From positions 1-5,458 of the forward strand of contig JAITJK010000011.1 in assembly GCA_031278935.1 (NCBI GenBank): a DNA stretch of 5,458 bases. The letters are read 5' to 3'. The first letter of the stretch is position 1. Each line of letters begins with the position of its first letter. Both the position numbers and the translations under genes were made by a program. The stretch comes from Spirochaetaceae bacterium (GTDB lineage: Bacteria > Spirochaetota > Spirochaetia > Treponematales > Breznakiellaceae). The notes beneath the pieces were generated by a model. That model had not been told where the DNA came from. It saw only the letters and a list, made by a program, of their open reading frames with translations, and searched no databases. This document shows, one piece after another, positions 1 through 5,458 of the stretch.

Positions 1-1
1 C

Positions 2-703
2 TTTATTAAACAGTATGCTCCTTTGGTGAAGTATGTAGCCGGTAAAGTGGCGATTGGTATGCCCCATAATGTGGAGTTTGACGATCTGGTAGGCTACGGC
101 GCCTTTGGTCTCTTGGACGCCATTGACAAATTTGATCCTGATAAGGGGGTTAAATTCAAAACCTATGCGGTAACCCGGATCCGGGGGGCGATCTTTGATG
201 AACTGCGTTCCAATGATTGGGTCCCCCGCTCGGTACGGCAGAAAACCCGGGAAGTGGAGGACGCCATCGGTTCCTTGGAAGCTCAACTGGGTAGAACCGC
301 GACGGATCAAGAGATCGCCGGGTCTTTGGGTATGGACGAAGGGGCATATCATAAAACCATGATGAAGATATCCGGTACGTCGATTCTTTCCCTAAACGAT
401 GTGTGGTTCTCCGGGGATGAAAACGACAAGGTCTCCATTGGGGATAGTATTGAGGCTCCGATTAGCCTCAATCCCGATGTGATTGTCGAGAAAGACGAGA
501 TCCGTCGGGTCATTGTGGAGCATATCAATGAATTACCGGACAAGGAAAAGAAGATTTTAGTCTTGTATTACTATGAGGATCTGACCTTAAAAGAGATAGG
601 CCAGGTATTGGAAGTAACCGAGTCCCGGGTATCTCAGTTGCATACCAAGGCGATCCTCCGGTTGCGAGCAAAATTGACGAATATTCGCAAAGGTATTATA
701 TAG
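2..703 (+). CDS. fliA: Flagellar sigma factor FliA (sigma-28/SigD/WhiG family), 5' end outside window
   Basis: Directs RNA polymerase to late flagellar and chemotaxis promoters. The reading frame is open from base 2, before the first possible start (TTG at 23). The residues there, FIKQYAPLVKYVAG, are typical of the start of sigma region 2, so about 25-35 N-terminal residues are missing and the TTG is not the true start. In the 233 visible residues, region 2 covers about 4-79, with core-binding FDDLVGYGAFGLLDAI and the promoter-melting segment KFKTYAVTRIRGAIFDELR. Region 3 follows at about 83-120. Region 4 lies at about 170-225, with the DNA-binding helix-turn-helix TLKEIGQVLEVTESRVSQL. It ends in TAG. 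A 54-base gap containing a strong ribosome binding site leads into fapA, which suggests co-transcription. The promoter and any flhA/flhF/flhG genes upstream are out of view. No damage is seen; the family assignment is very secure. Confidence 0.96.
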   Translation, partial: FIKQYAPLVKYVAGKVAIGMPHNVEFDDLVGYGAFGLLDAIDKFDPDKGVKFKTYAVTRIRGAIFDELRSNDWVPRSVRQKTREVEDAIGSLEAQLGRTATDQEIAGSLGMDEGAYHKTMMKISGTSILSLNDVWFSGDENDKVSIGDSIEAPISLNPDVIVEKDEIRRVIVEHINELPDKEKKILVLYYYEDLTLKEIGQVLEVTESRVSQLHTKAILRLRAKLTNIRKGII

Positions 704-746
704 AGAAGTGTTGTCCTAAGAGGTTTTTCACGAGGTAACGGGGGGG

Positions 747-752
747 AAGGAG
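747..752 (+). promoter_or_regulatory. Ribosome binding site of fapA
   Basis: A perfect AAGGAG, preceded by a run of six G, lies 5 bases before the ATG at 758. This fixes the fapA start. The 54-base gap after fliA (704-757) shows no convincing terminator hairpin, in keeping with one transcript for both genes. Confidence 0.9.
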
Positions 753-757
753 AAAGA

Positions 758-2722
758 ATGGTTGATTTTGTTCAACTACAGGCTATCATGAAGCAGCGTT
801 TGACTGAGGATAGGGGTATACGTACGGTGGATACCGAAGGGCCTACCCTGGAAGCGGCGGTTGCTGAAGCCTCGACGTTGCTGAACCTTCCGGTGAAACG
901 GATCGATTATGAAATTACCGAACAGGGCTTTTCCGGTTTTTTAGGGGTTGGTAAAAAGGAATGGAAGATCCGGGCCTACCCGCGGCTGGTTACGACGCAA
1001 GATGTGGTGGTAAGCTCGGTTTCCACCAATGCGAATATGGAAACTGCCGCCCCAGTGATTGTGGATAAAGATGGAGATGTGTTTGTCCACCTGGACGATG
1101 ACGGGGCAAATCTCAAGGTGGTCGCTCCGGTGATGGCCGGGAAACGGGTTACCAAGGGCGACGCCATGCGGGCCCTCAAAGCCAAGGGGGTTATTGATAT
1201 TGACGAAGACCTGGTTGCCACCGTCGTCAATGAAGCCAAGAGTATCTATATACGAGTGGGGAGTTTCAATCGGAAATACACCAACGATGGTATGGTTTCG
1301 GTGAATGTAACCGATCAAGACATGAGGGCCTATATTACCCTGACGCCTCCCGGTCCTGGAGGGATAGATATGTCTTTTGAGACAGTTATCAATGTGTTGC
1401 AGGATAACCGGGTTGTTTATGGTATTAAAGAAGATTTTTTACGGGAGTTTTTGGACCGTCCCAGTTATCGCGTGGCGGTGCTAGTGGCTGAAGGCACCCC
1501 GGTGGAGAATGGCAAAGACGCCTACATAGAATACCTGTTTCAGACCTCCCAAAAACGGGGGCCGGTCCATGAGGGTACGGACGGACGGGTTGATTTCCGG
1601 GATGTCAGCAACATCCAGAATGTGGTTAAAGACCAGCCCCTAGCAAGAAAAGTCCCTCCCGGAGAGGGCATCGTGGGCAGGACCGTGGTCGGAGGATATC
1701 TTTCGGCTAAAGCGGGGGGTGACATTGATATTCCCTTAGGAAATAATGTTCGGCTTGGCGAAGACCGGATTACGATTGTTTCGGATATCAATGGCCAAGT
1801 TATGGTGGCTGCTGGGGTTATCAACGTGGAACCGGTATACACGGTGCAGGGTAATGTGAACCTGAAAACCGGGAATATTATTTTCTTGGGTACCGTTATT
1901 ATAACCGGTAACGTGGAAGACGGCTTTTCCGTTAAAGCCCAGGGAAATATCGAAGTGAAAGGGTCCGTGGAAATGGCGAATCTGGAGGCGGAAGGGGATA
2001 TTGTCGTCCAAAAGGGTATTACCGGGCGCAATACCGGTACGGTTAAAGCCGGGAAATCCGTGTACGCCCGGTTCATTGAGAATGCAGTGATCGAAGCGGG
2101 GAACATGGTGATTGTGTCCGACGGCATTATCAATTCCCGGGTGGATGCCCTTAAGCGGATCGTCTGTAAAGGCAAACGGGCCACTATCGTGGGCGGGCAC
2201 CTACGGGCTACGGAAGAAATCAACGCCAAGGTCATTGGTAGCGCGGCCAGCGGTACGGAAACTATCTGTGAAGTCGGGGTAGACCCCAAAAGCAAGAAAG
2301 AACTGGATACCCTTATGGCGAATAAGGCGAATTGGGAAAAAGAAATTGAGCAGATAAAACTGGACTTCCAGACCCTGAACAACATTTTACAGCAGCGTAA
2401 ATCCCTGCCTGAAGATAAAGAGCAGCAAATGCAGGAACTCATGGAACGGCACCGGGTTCTCTTGGCTGAAATAAAGGAAGTCGATGAAAATATCGCCAAT
2501 ATCCGAGAGATGATCAATACGGTGAAGATCCGAGGACGAGTTTCCGCATCGGAAAAGATCCTCCCCGGGGTTAAAGTCATTATCCGGGATGTGATGGAGA
2601 CCGTAAAAACGGAATACAAGGCCACCACCTTCATTCTGGAGAATGAGTTGATTCGGGTTACGAAATATGAAGAGCCCGATGAAGAGGCAAAGCGAGCGCC
2701 TGATGGCTATACAGCCAATTGA
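758..2722 (+). CDS. fapA: FapA (DUF342) flagellar assembly protein with Jag_N-like N-terminus
   Basis: A 654-residue cytoplasmic protein with no signal peptide or membrane segment. Residues about 22-74 resemble the Jag_N (KhpB N-terminal) module, ending in GFSGFLGVGKKEWKIRAY. Residues about 105-340 look like the conserved FapA N-terminal part, with EGTPVENGKDAYIEYLF and the P-x(4)-G-x-V-G-R-T-V-x-G-G pattern. Residues about 340-505 form a beta-helix-like stretch of repeating G-[ND]-[IV] turns (near 365, 372, 384, 396 and 413). A charged coiled coil runs from about 511 to 590, followed by a short beta-rich C-terminus. In proteobacteria FapA family proteins affect flagellar placement and number (Vibrio FapA is a regulatory partner of glucose-dependent flagellation); the role in spirochaetes is inferred only from its place after fliA. 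The start is set by the AAGGAG site. The length is usual for the family and no lesion is seen. Confidence 0.92.
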   Translation: MVDFVQLQAIMKQRLTEDRGIRTVDTEGPTLEAAVAEASTLLNLPVKRIDYEITEQGFSGFLGVGKKEWKIRAYPRLVTTQDVVVSSVSTNANMETAAPVIVDKDGDVFVHLDDDGANLKVVAPVMAGKRVTKGDAMRALKAKGVIDIDEDLVATVVNEAKSIYIRVGSFNRKYTNDGMVSVNVTDQDMRAYITLTPPGPGGIDMSFETVINVLQDNRVVYGIKEDFLREFLDRPSYRVAVLVAEGTPVENGKDAYIEYLFQTSQKRGPVHEGTDGRVDFRDVSNIQNVVKDQPLARKVPPGEGIVGRTVVGGYLSAKAGGDIDIPLGNNVRLGEDRITIVSDINGQVMVAAGVINVEPVYTVQGNVNLKTGNIIFLGTVIITGNVEDGFSVKAQGNIEVKGSVEMANLEAEGDIVVQKGITGRNTGTVKAGKSVYARFIENAVIEAGNMVIVSDGIINSRVDALKRIVCKGKRATIVGGHLRATEEINAKVIGSAASGTETICEVGVDPKSKKELDTLMANKANWEKEIEQIKLDFQTLNNILQQRKSLPEDKEQQMQELMERHRVLLAEIKEVDENIANIREMINTVKIRGRVSASEKILPGVKVIIRDVMETVKTEYKATTFILENELIRVTKYEEPDEEAKRAPDGYTAN

Positions 2723-3038
2723 TATGCAGACCCTGTTCACCCAACTGGATAAGGTGGGCAAGATTCAGGCATCCCAAAAAGAGGGTCTTGCGATTCAACA
2801 AGCCTTGCAGGGTATTGAAGTCCAGAAAAAAGTGGAAGCCCAGATTCAGTCGGTGAATGAAACCCCCGATACCGGAGAAGGTTCGAAAGGCGTACAAGAT
2901 CGTTCCCCCCAGCAGCAGGCGGATGAGGACGGAAGCGGAGAGAAGGATGGCCGGGGCAAGCCGGATAAGACCCAGAGCGCCGAAGCGCTTATCATACGAG
3001 ACCCAACCTTGGGAAAAAACGTTGATCTCCATGGGTAG
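2703..3038 (+). CDS. Small hydrophilic protein of unknown function, coupled to fapA
   Basis: I do not assign a function. The preferred start is ATG 2703 (protein begins MAIQPIDMQTLFTQLDKVGK; 111 residues), which overlaps the end of fapA by 20 bases. In-frame ATGs at 2667 and 2679 would lengthen it to 123 or 119 residues but would add only a basic stretch read from inside fapA. No strong Shine-Dalgarno precedes any of these starts (only a weak GCGAG six bases before 2703), so translation probably depends on ribosomes finishing fapA. The first ~50 residues are predicted helical and Gln-rich. The middle (about 55-90) is disordered, rich in D, E, G, K and Q. The C-terminus, IIRDPTLGKNVDLHG, is ordered-looking and reminiscent of a conserved tail in Treponema homologues recalled from memory. 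There is no signal peptide or membrane segment. A cytoplasmic accessory to FapA or the export apparatus is possible but is inference. Confidence 0.8.
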   Translation: MAIQPIDMQTLFTQLDKVGKIQASQKEGLAIQQALQGIEVQKKVEAQIQSVNETPDTGEGSKGVQDRSPQQQADEDGSGEKDGRGKPDKTQSAEALIIRDPTLGKNVDLHG

Positions 3039-3046
3039 GCCTATGC

Positions 3047-3055
3047 GGGGGGTGG
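3047..3055 (+). promoter_or_regulatory. Ribosome binding site of the SwrB-like gene
   Basis: A G-rich stretch (GGGGGGTGG) ends 4 bases before the ATG at 3060, in the 21-base gap after the small gene. It supports that ATG as the start and continued operon translation. Confidence 0.6.
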
Positions 3056-3059
3056 TAGT

Positions 3060-3746
3060 ATGCAGGTATCCTTAGTGCTTTCGGTAATAAGCCTTGCGGC
3101 GTGTGTAATCTTCTTTATCTATTGCCGGGCCTATCTCCGGCGCCGTACCGGATCCGAACGGATTTTGGCGGAATTCCGGGAAGAGGTGTATCAACTTATT
3201 GGCGAAATTGATGCGGCTACAGATAAGGATGCCCTTTTGGTGGAAGAGCGGATCAAAAACCTCCGCTCCATTTTGGAGGAGGTGGATAAGCGGATGAACG
3301 TCCACCTCCGGGAAATGGACCGCAGGCGATCCCAGGAAGAGGCGTATGCGGAATTAGGGAGAAAGCACAGTCTAAGCGGTGCATCTTCCGCACTTATTCA
3401 GCCCTTTCCTACAGTCTATGATCGATTCGCTGGGGCCTCCGCCCCAGTCAATACGGAAGCCCTTCCCCACGAGGAAATTGCGGCTGCGGAAACGGAGCTT
3501 CCCGCAGCCACAGTGGTGGGCTTCAGCCCACCTGGGGCGGACAGTGTCCCTCCACGGTTGAAACGGGAGCCTTTAGGCCCCCGGATTGTGCGGTCGGCCC
3601 GGGAAATAACGCCCAAAGCCCCGCCGTTTCAGGAACAGGTGGCGGACTTGTCCAAGGCCGGTCTTTCCGCCGGTTTGATTGCCGCCCGGTTGGGGGTAAG
3701 CCTCTCGGAGGTCGAACTGGCCATTGCCATCGCGGAACGCTCATAA
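3060..3746 (+). CDS. SwrB-like single-pass membrane protein with coiled coil and C-terminal HTH-like segment
   Basis: A 228-residue protein. Residues 3-22 form one hydrophobic helix (VSLVLSVISLAACVIFFIYC), followed at once by basic residues RAYLRRR, so the remainder should face the cytoplasm. Residues about 33-95 are charged and helical, probably coiled coil. Residues about 105-190 are an Ala/Pro-rich, disordered-looking linker whose DNA is packed with inverted repeats. The last ~35 residues (ADLSKAGLSAGLIAARLGVS and onward, ending in a helix with EVELAI) look like a small helix-turn-helix. The same order of parts occurs in Bacillus SwrB/YlxL (DUF6115-type), encoded directly after sigD, where it activates flagellar type III export. 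Position in the fliA-fapA operon supports an equivalent role, but this rests on topology and synteny rather than clear sequence identity. It is the last gene of the operon and overlaps the end of pyrH on the other strand. Confidence 0.85.
   Translation: MQVSLVLSVISLAACVIFFIYCRAYLRRRTGSERILAEFREEVYQLIGEIDAATDKDALLVEERIKNLRSILEEVDKRMNVHLREMDRRRSQEEAYAELGRKHSLSGASSALIQPFPTVYDRFAGASAPVNTEALPHEEIAAAETELPAATVVGFSPPGADSVPPRLKREPLGPRIVRSAREITPKAPPFQEQVADLSKAGLSAGLIAARLGVSLSEVELAIAIAERS
3430..3583. repeat. Cluster of five short inverted repeats inside the SwrB-like gene
   Basis: Five possible stem-loops lie within about 155 bases. (1) 3430-3447: CTGGGGC/GCCCCAG, perfect, 4-base loop. (2) 3482-3509: GGCTGCGG/CCGCAGCC, perfect, 12-base loop. 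(3) 3515-3532: GGTGGGC/GCCCACC, perfect, 4-base loop. (4) 3539-3549: GGACA-G-TGTCC, an interrupted palindrome. (5) 3564-3583: CGGGAGCC/GGCCCCCG, 8 pairs with one mismatch, 4-base loop. Numbers 1, 3 and 5 share a G-rich arm, a 4-base pyrimidine-rich loop and a C-rich arm. All fall in the low-complexity linker of the protein and keep the frame. None is followed by a T-run, so they are not typical intrinsic terminators. The function is unknown. Confidence 0.7.
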
Positions 3747-4430
3747 GGGGCCTATGGTGGTACCCACAAAGGGTTCTCCCCGCAGGAGCTTGTTTAAGTT
3801 TTCTAGGTTACGCCCAGCGGCGCAGATCACGAGGAGCTTGAGGCGCGCCGCATGACGGCTTGCGACCGGATCAAAGGGAACGTGCTTGCCCGGAGTCCAT
3901 TCGTCTCCTACCAGGGCGCGAAATTCCGCCCAGTTGATGGTGGTTATGGGCTGGGCCTGGGGATTGGTGCGGGGATCATCCGTATAGACTTGTTCAATAT
4001 TCGATAAATTGATAACCCTATCGGCTTTGAACCGTTCCGCCTAAAGGACCGCGTCGTAATCCGAGGAAAATCCCGGTTTCCAGCCTGCAGCCACCAGTAC
4101 CTGGCTTTCAAACACCGCCTGGGTGGGGTCCGTTACGACCGGGTGGCCGCACCAAGGACTCAATATCCCCCGAATCAATTCCGCGTTGAGCCGAGTTGCT
4201 CTGATGCCAATCCAATCGGCCTGCTCTGGGGAAACCTCGGCCCCGGCCAGGTTCTGGTAGGCTTGTTGCCATATCCGGGCGGGTCCGCCGCCGCCGACCA
4301 CAAAAATAAAACGCCGCCGGGAATCTTCTTCCAACAAGGTTTTGATAAGGGTAAGGAAATCCTTCAAAAAGGGTTCGTCCACCCTATCCGGGGCGACAAT
4401 GGAACCGCCCAAAGACATAACGGTAATCAT
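3741..4430 (-). pseudogene. pyrH: UMP kinase, archaeal/spirochaete type, interrupted by an in-frame amber codon
   Basis: UMP kinase phosphorylates UMP to UDP in pyrimidine nucleotide synthesis. The start is ATG 4430, 5 bases after AGAGGAG; a GTG at 4436 overlaps that site and is less likely. Read through to the TGA at 3743-3741, the frame has 229 positions, a full-length amino-acid-kinase fold. Motifs include the N-terminal Gly-rich SLGGS (6-10), VVGGGGPAR (44-52), DWIGIRATRLNAEL (72-85), GFSSDYDAVL (120-129), NLSNIEQVYTDDPR (141-154) and GDEWTPGKHVPFDPVAS (175-191). Codon 130 (4043-4041) is TAG, between DAVL and AERF, where relatives usually carry leucine; one T-to-A change from TTG would create it. 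Everything after it is well conserved and in frame, with no early restart codon nearby. The stop removes the C-terminal nucleotide-binding part. It could be a recent mutation, a sequencing error or a read-through codon. The recalled family is TIGR02076 rather than the usual bacterial form. Confidence 0.88.
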
Positions 4431-4435
4431 ATACA

Positions 4436-4442
4436 CTCCTCT
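4436..4442 (-). promoter_or_regulatory. Ribosome binding site of pyrH
   Basis: On the minus strand AGAGGAG lies 5 bases before ATG 4430. This strong site decides the start in favour of that ATG over the GTG at 4436. It also shows that the initiation region of pyrH is intact despite the internal stop. Confidence 0.85.
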
Positions 4443-4496
4443 TAGCGTACATTCGACGGGAAGAAAAATTCCGTGAATTAACGCTCATTTTTATCA

Positions 4497-4527
4497 ATAA
4501 TAGCATGCTGAACATACCTCTCATCAA
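4497..4527 (-). promoter_or_regulatory. Candidate sigma-70 promoter for pyrH
   Basis: On the minus strand TTGATG (4527-4522) is followed after 19 bases by TATTAT (4502-4497), which is preceded by TG-N as in an extended -10 element. Transcription would start near 4490, giving a leader of about 60 bases. The spacer is longer than the ideal 17, so this is tentative. The rest of the 4443-4584 gap holds a bulged inverted repeat at 4456-4474 in that leader and a 4-base-pair CGGG/CCCG hairpin at 4560-4571. No clear terminator follows the transglutaminase-like gene. Confidence 0.35.
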
Positions 4528-4584
4528 TACGAGTGATATACGTTTCCTACCCCTAACCACGGGACCACCCGGTTTGGAACCGCC

Positions 4585-5458
4585 TCAATAGATACCGGTA
4601 ATAGTAATGTCGCTCCAGAGGGATGAGTAGGACTCTATGCCCCCTATGGCTTCCTCCCAGAGATTTTGCAGGGCGTAATCCCGGTTACGCATGGTGATCC
4701 GCCCCCGGGGGTCCATGGGAGCAAGAGCCTCCTCTCCCCGAGAGAAGGTAATCCGCTGGTTATCCAAATTGCCGAAATAGTAGGCGGTAGGTTCTTCCAT
4801 AAGCTCAAAGCCTTCAGGAGCAAGGCCGGCTCCCAGGGACGGGTCTAGGGGTATCCAGCCCAATCCTTCGATCCAACATTCCGCCCAGTAATGGGCCTTG
4901 GCAATACGCTCGCGGTTGATAAGCACTCCAGCAACGGGAATGGCGGGGATGGATGCAGCTCTAGCCAGAGCGCAGAAGAGCATGGTTCCCGAATAGGGGT
5001 CCGCCTGTTTCTGTATCAGGGCCTCCAGGGCGCCGTTATTGAGGGGCCTCCCCTGTAGACCCCCTTCCTGGATAAGCCATTGGTATAGTTTCCGGACTTT
5101 TTCATAAGGGTTCCGCTCTTTACCGGTAATGGCACTGGCCGCAGTGGCTATGTCAGGATGATCCGAGGGGATGAGCGCGGAGGGAAGGGTATATACCGAG
5201 GAAACCGGAGAGGAACTGGTTTGCGGCAAGGACGAGCCCTTAAGGTTCGTCTGTAGGGTGTACACGTCCACCAAGTAGGAGAGACTGATCCGGTCACTGG
5301 TATGGGCGCCGAGATCTGTTAATTGAAACAGGGTAGTTCCCTGGTAATGTTCGGCCAAGGGCTCTTTACTTTGGGATAAGCGGGTAACATTTCGCTGGGA
5401 AGCAGAGCTGACCGGATGGGGAATCCAGAGGTACAAGGTATTCGGGACTTCCGCCTCC
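4585..5458 (-). CDS. Transglutaminase-like domain protein, 5' end outside window; expected catalytic Cys not seen
   Basis: The frame stays open to the window edge, upstream of a TTG at 5436 (first visible residues EAEVPNTLYLWIPHP), so the gene continues outside and the TTG is not taken as its start. Of 290 visible residues, about 1-70 look like a beta-rich domain of the type found before bacterial transglutaminase cores (LYLWIPHPVSSASQRNV). The core lies at about 115-210, with LFCALARAASIPAIPVAGVL (160-179), the His region AHYWAECWIEGLGWIPLDPS (188-207; candidate His 189 and Asp 205), and then a variable C-terminus. In the usual core a Cys lies about six residues before the LF of this motif; here that stretch reads QADPYSGTMLF. 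The nearest Cys (162) is within the helix, two residues past the L. It may therefore be a non-enzymatic fold or use another residue. Substrate and location are unknown, as any signal peptide is out of view. Confidence 0.85.
   Translation of the reverse strand, partial: EAEVPNTLYLWIPHPVSSASQRNVTRLSQSKEPLAEHYQGTTLFQLTDLGAHTSDRISLSYLVDVYTLQTNLKGSSLPQTSSSPVSSVYTLPSALIPSDHPDIATAASAITGKERNPYEKVRKLYQWLIQEGGLQGRPLNNGALEALIQKQADPYSGTMLFCALARAASIPAIPVAGVLINRERIAKAHYWAECWIEGLGWIPLDPSLGAGLAPEGFELMEEPTAYYFGNLDNQRITFSRGEEALAPMDPRGRITMRNRDYALQNLWEEAIGGIESYSSLWSDITITGIY

Noticed and set aside
23..25. TTG as start of fliA
   Set aside because: The upstream in-frame residues FIKQYAP belong to conserved sigma region 2, so the gene begins before the window.
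941..1318. Antisense frames in the first half of fapA
   Set aside because: They have no motif, overlap one another in different frames and lack ribosome binding sites; the opposite frame is clearly coding.
1891..1910. Near-palindrome TACCGTTAT-T-ATAACCGGTA in fapA
   Set aside because: It is imperfect, isolated and fully explained by the coding of a beta-helix turn; no sign of a regulatory role in mid-gene.
1540..2634. Long antisense reading frame (about 364 codons) across fapA
   Set aside because: It lies wholly within the well-conserved FapA beta-helix and coiled-coil region. Its translation is Ser/Thr/Pro-rich with no recognisable motif and no convincing ribosome binding site, so it is a shadow of fapA codon use.
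4041..4043. Pyrrolysine or general UAG recoding
   Set aside because: Two neighbouring genes end in TAG, the expected residue is leucine, and no pyl gene is in view. A point mutation or sequence error is simpler, though read-through at this site is not excluded.
4143..4445. Plus-strand frame of 100 codons over pyrH
   Set aside because: It is opposite a clearly conserved UMP kinase and its translation has no family features.
4560..4580. Possible terminator after the transglutaminase-like gene
   Set aside because: The stems are only 4 base pairs (CGGG/CCCG and GGTT/AACC) and no T-run follows on the minus strand.

Overview
The window looks like part of a spirochaete chromosome, most likely a Treponema of roughly balanced base composition such as those from termite guts. 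This rests on two things recalled rather than searched: a flagellar sigma factor followed by a FapA (DUF342) gene, and a UMP kinase of the type shared by archaea and spirochaetes. Nothing suggests phage, plasmid or transposon DNA, and there are no RNA genes or CRISPR arrays.

Plus strand, bases 2-3746: a tightly packed flagellar operon tail. It holds the 3' part of fliA (sigma-28), a full-length fapA with a Jag_N-like N-terminus, a small hydrophilic protein of unknown function that overlaps the end of fapA, and a single-pass membrane protein with a coiled coil and a C-terminal helix-turn-helix-like segment. The last resembles Bacillus SwrB (YlxL), which also lies next to the flagellar sigma gene. 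Together these genes would control late flagellar transcription and probably assembly of the flagellar export apparatus. The linker of the SwrB-like gene carries a dense cluster of inverted repeats.

Minus strand, bases 5458-3741: two genes facing the flagellar operon. First is the 3' part of a transglutaminase-fold protein, whose expected catalytic cysteine does not appear to be present. After a spacer of about 150 bases comes an archaeal/spirochaete-type UMP kinase gene (pyrH). It is complete from a good ribosome binding site to its final stop, except for one in-frame amber codon at codon 130. Its last bases overlap the end of the SwrB-like gene tail to tail.

The most striking points are the amber codon in a normally essential gene, the stem-loop cluster inside a coding region, the SwrB-like protein in a spirochaete flagellar operon, and the apparently cysteine-less transglutaminase fold. 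No wholly new system is evident. The uncharacterised small protein and the SwrB-like protein are the best candidates for undescribed function.
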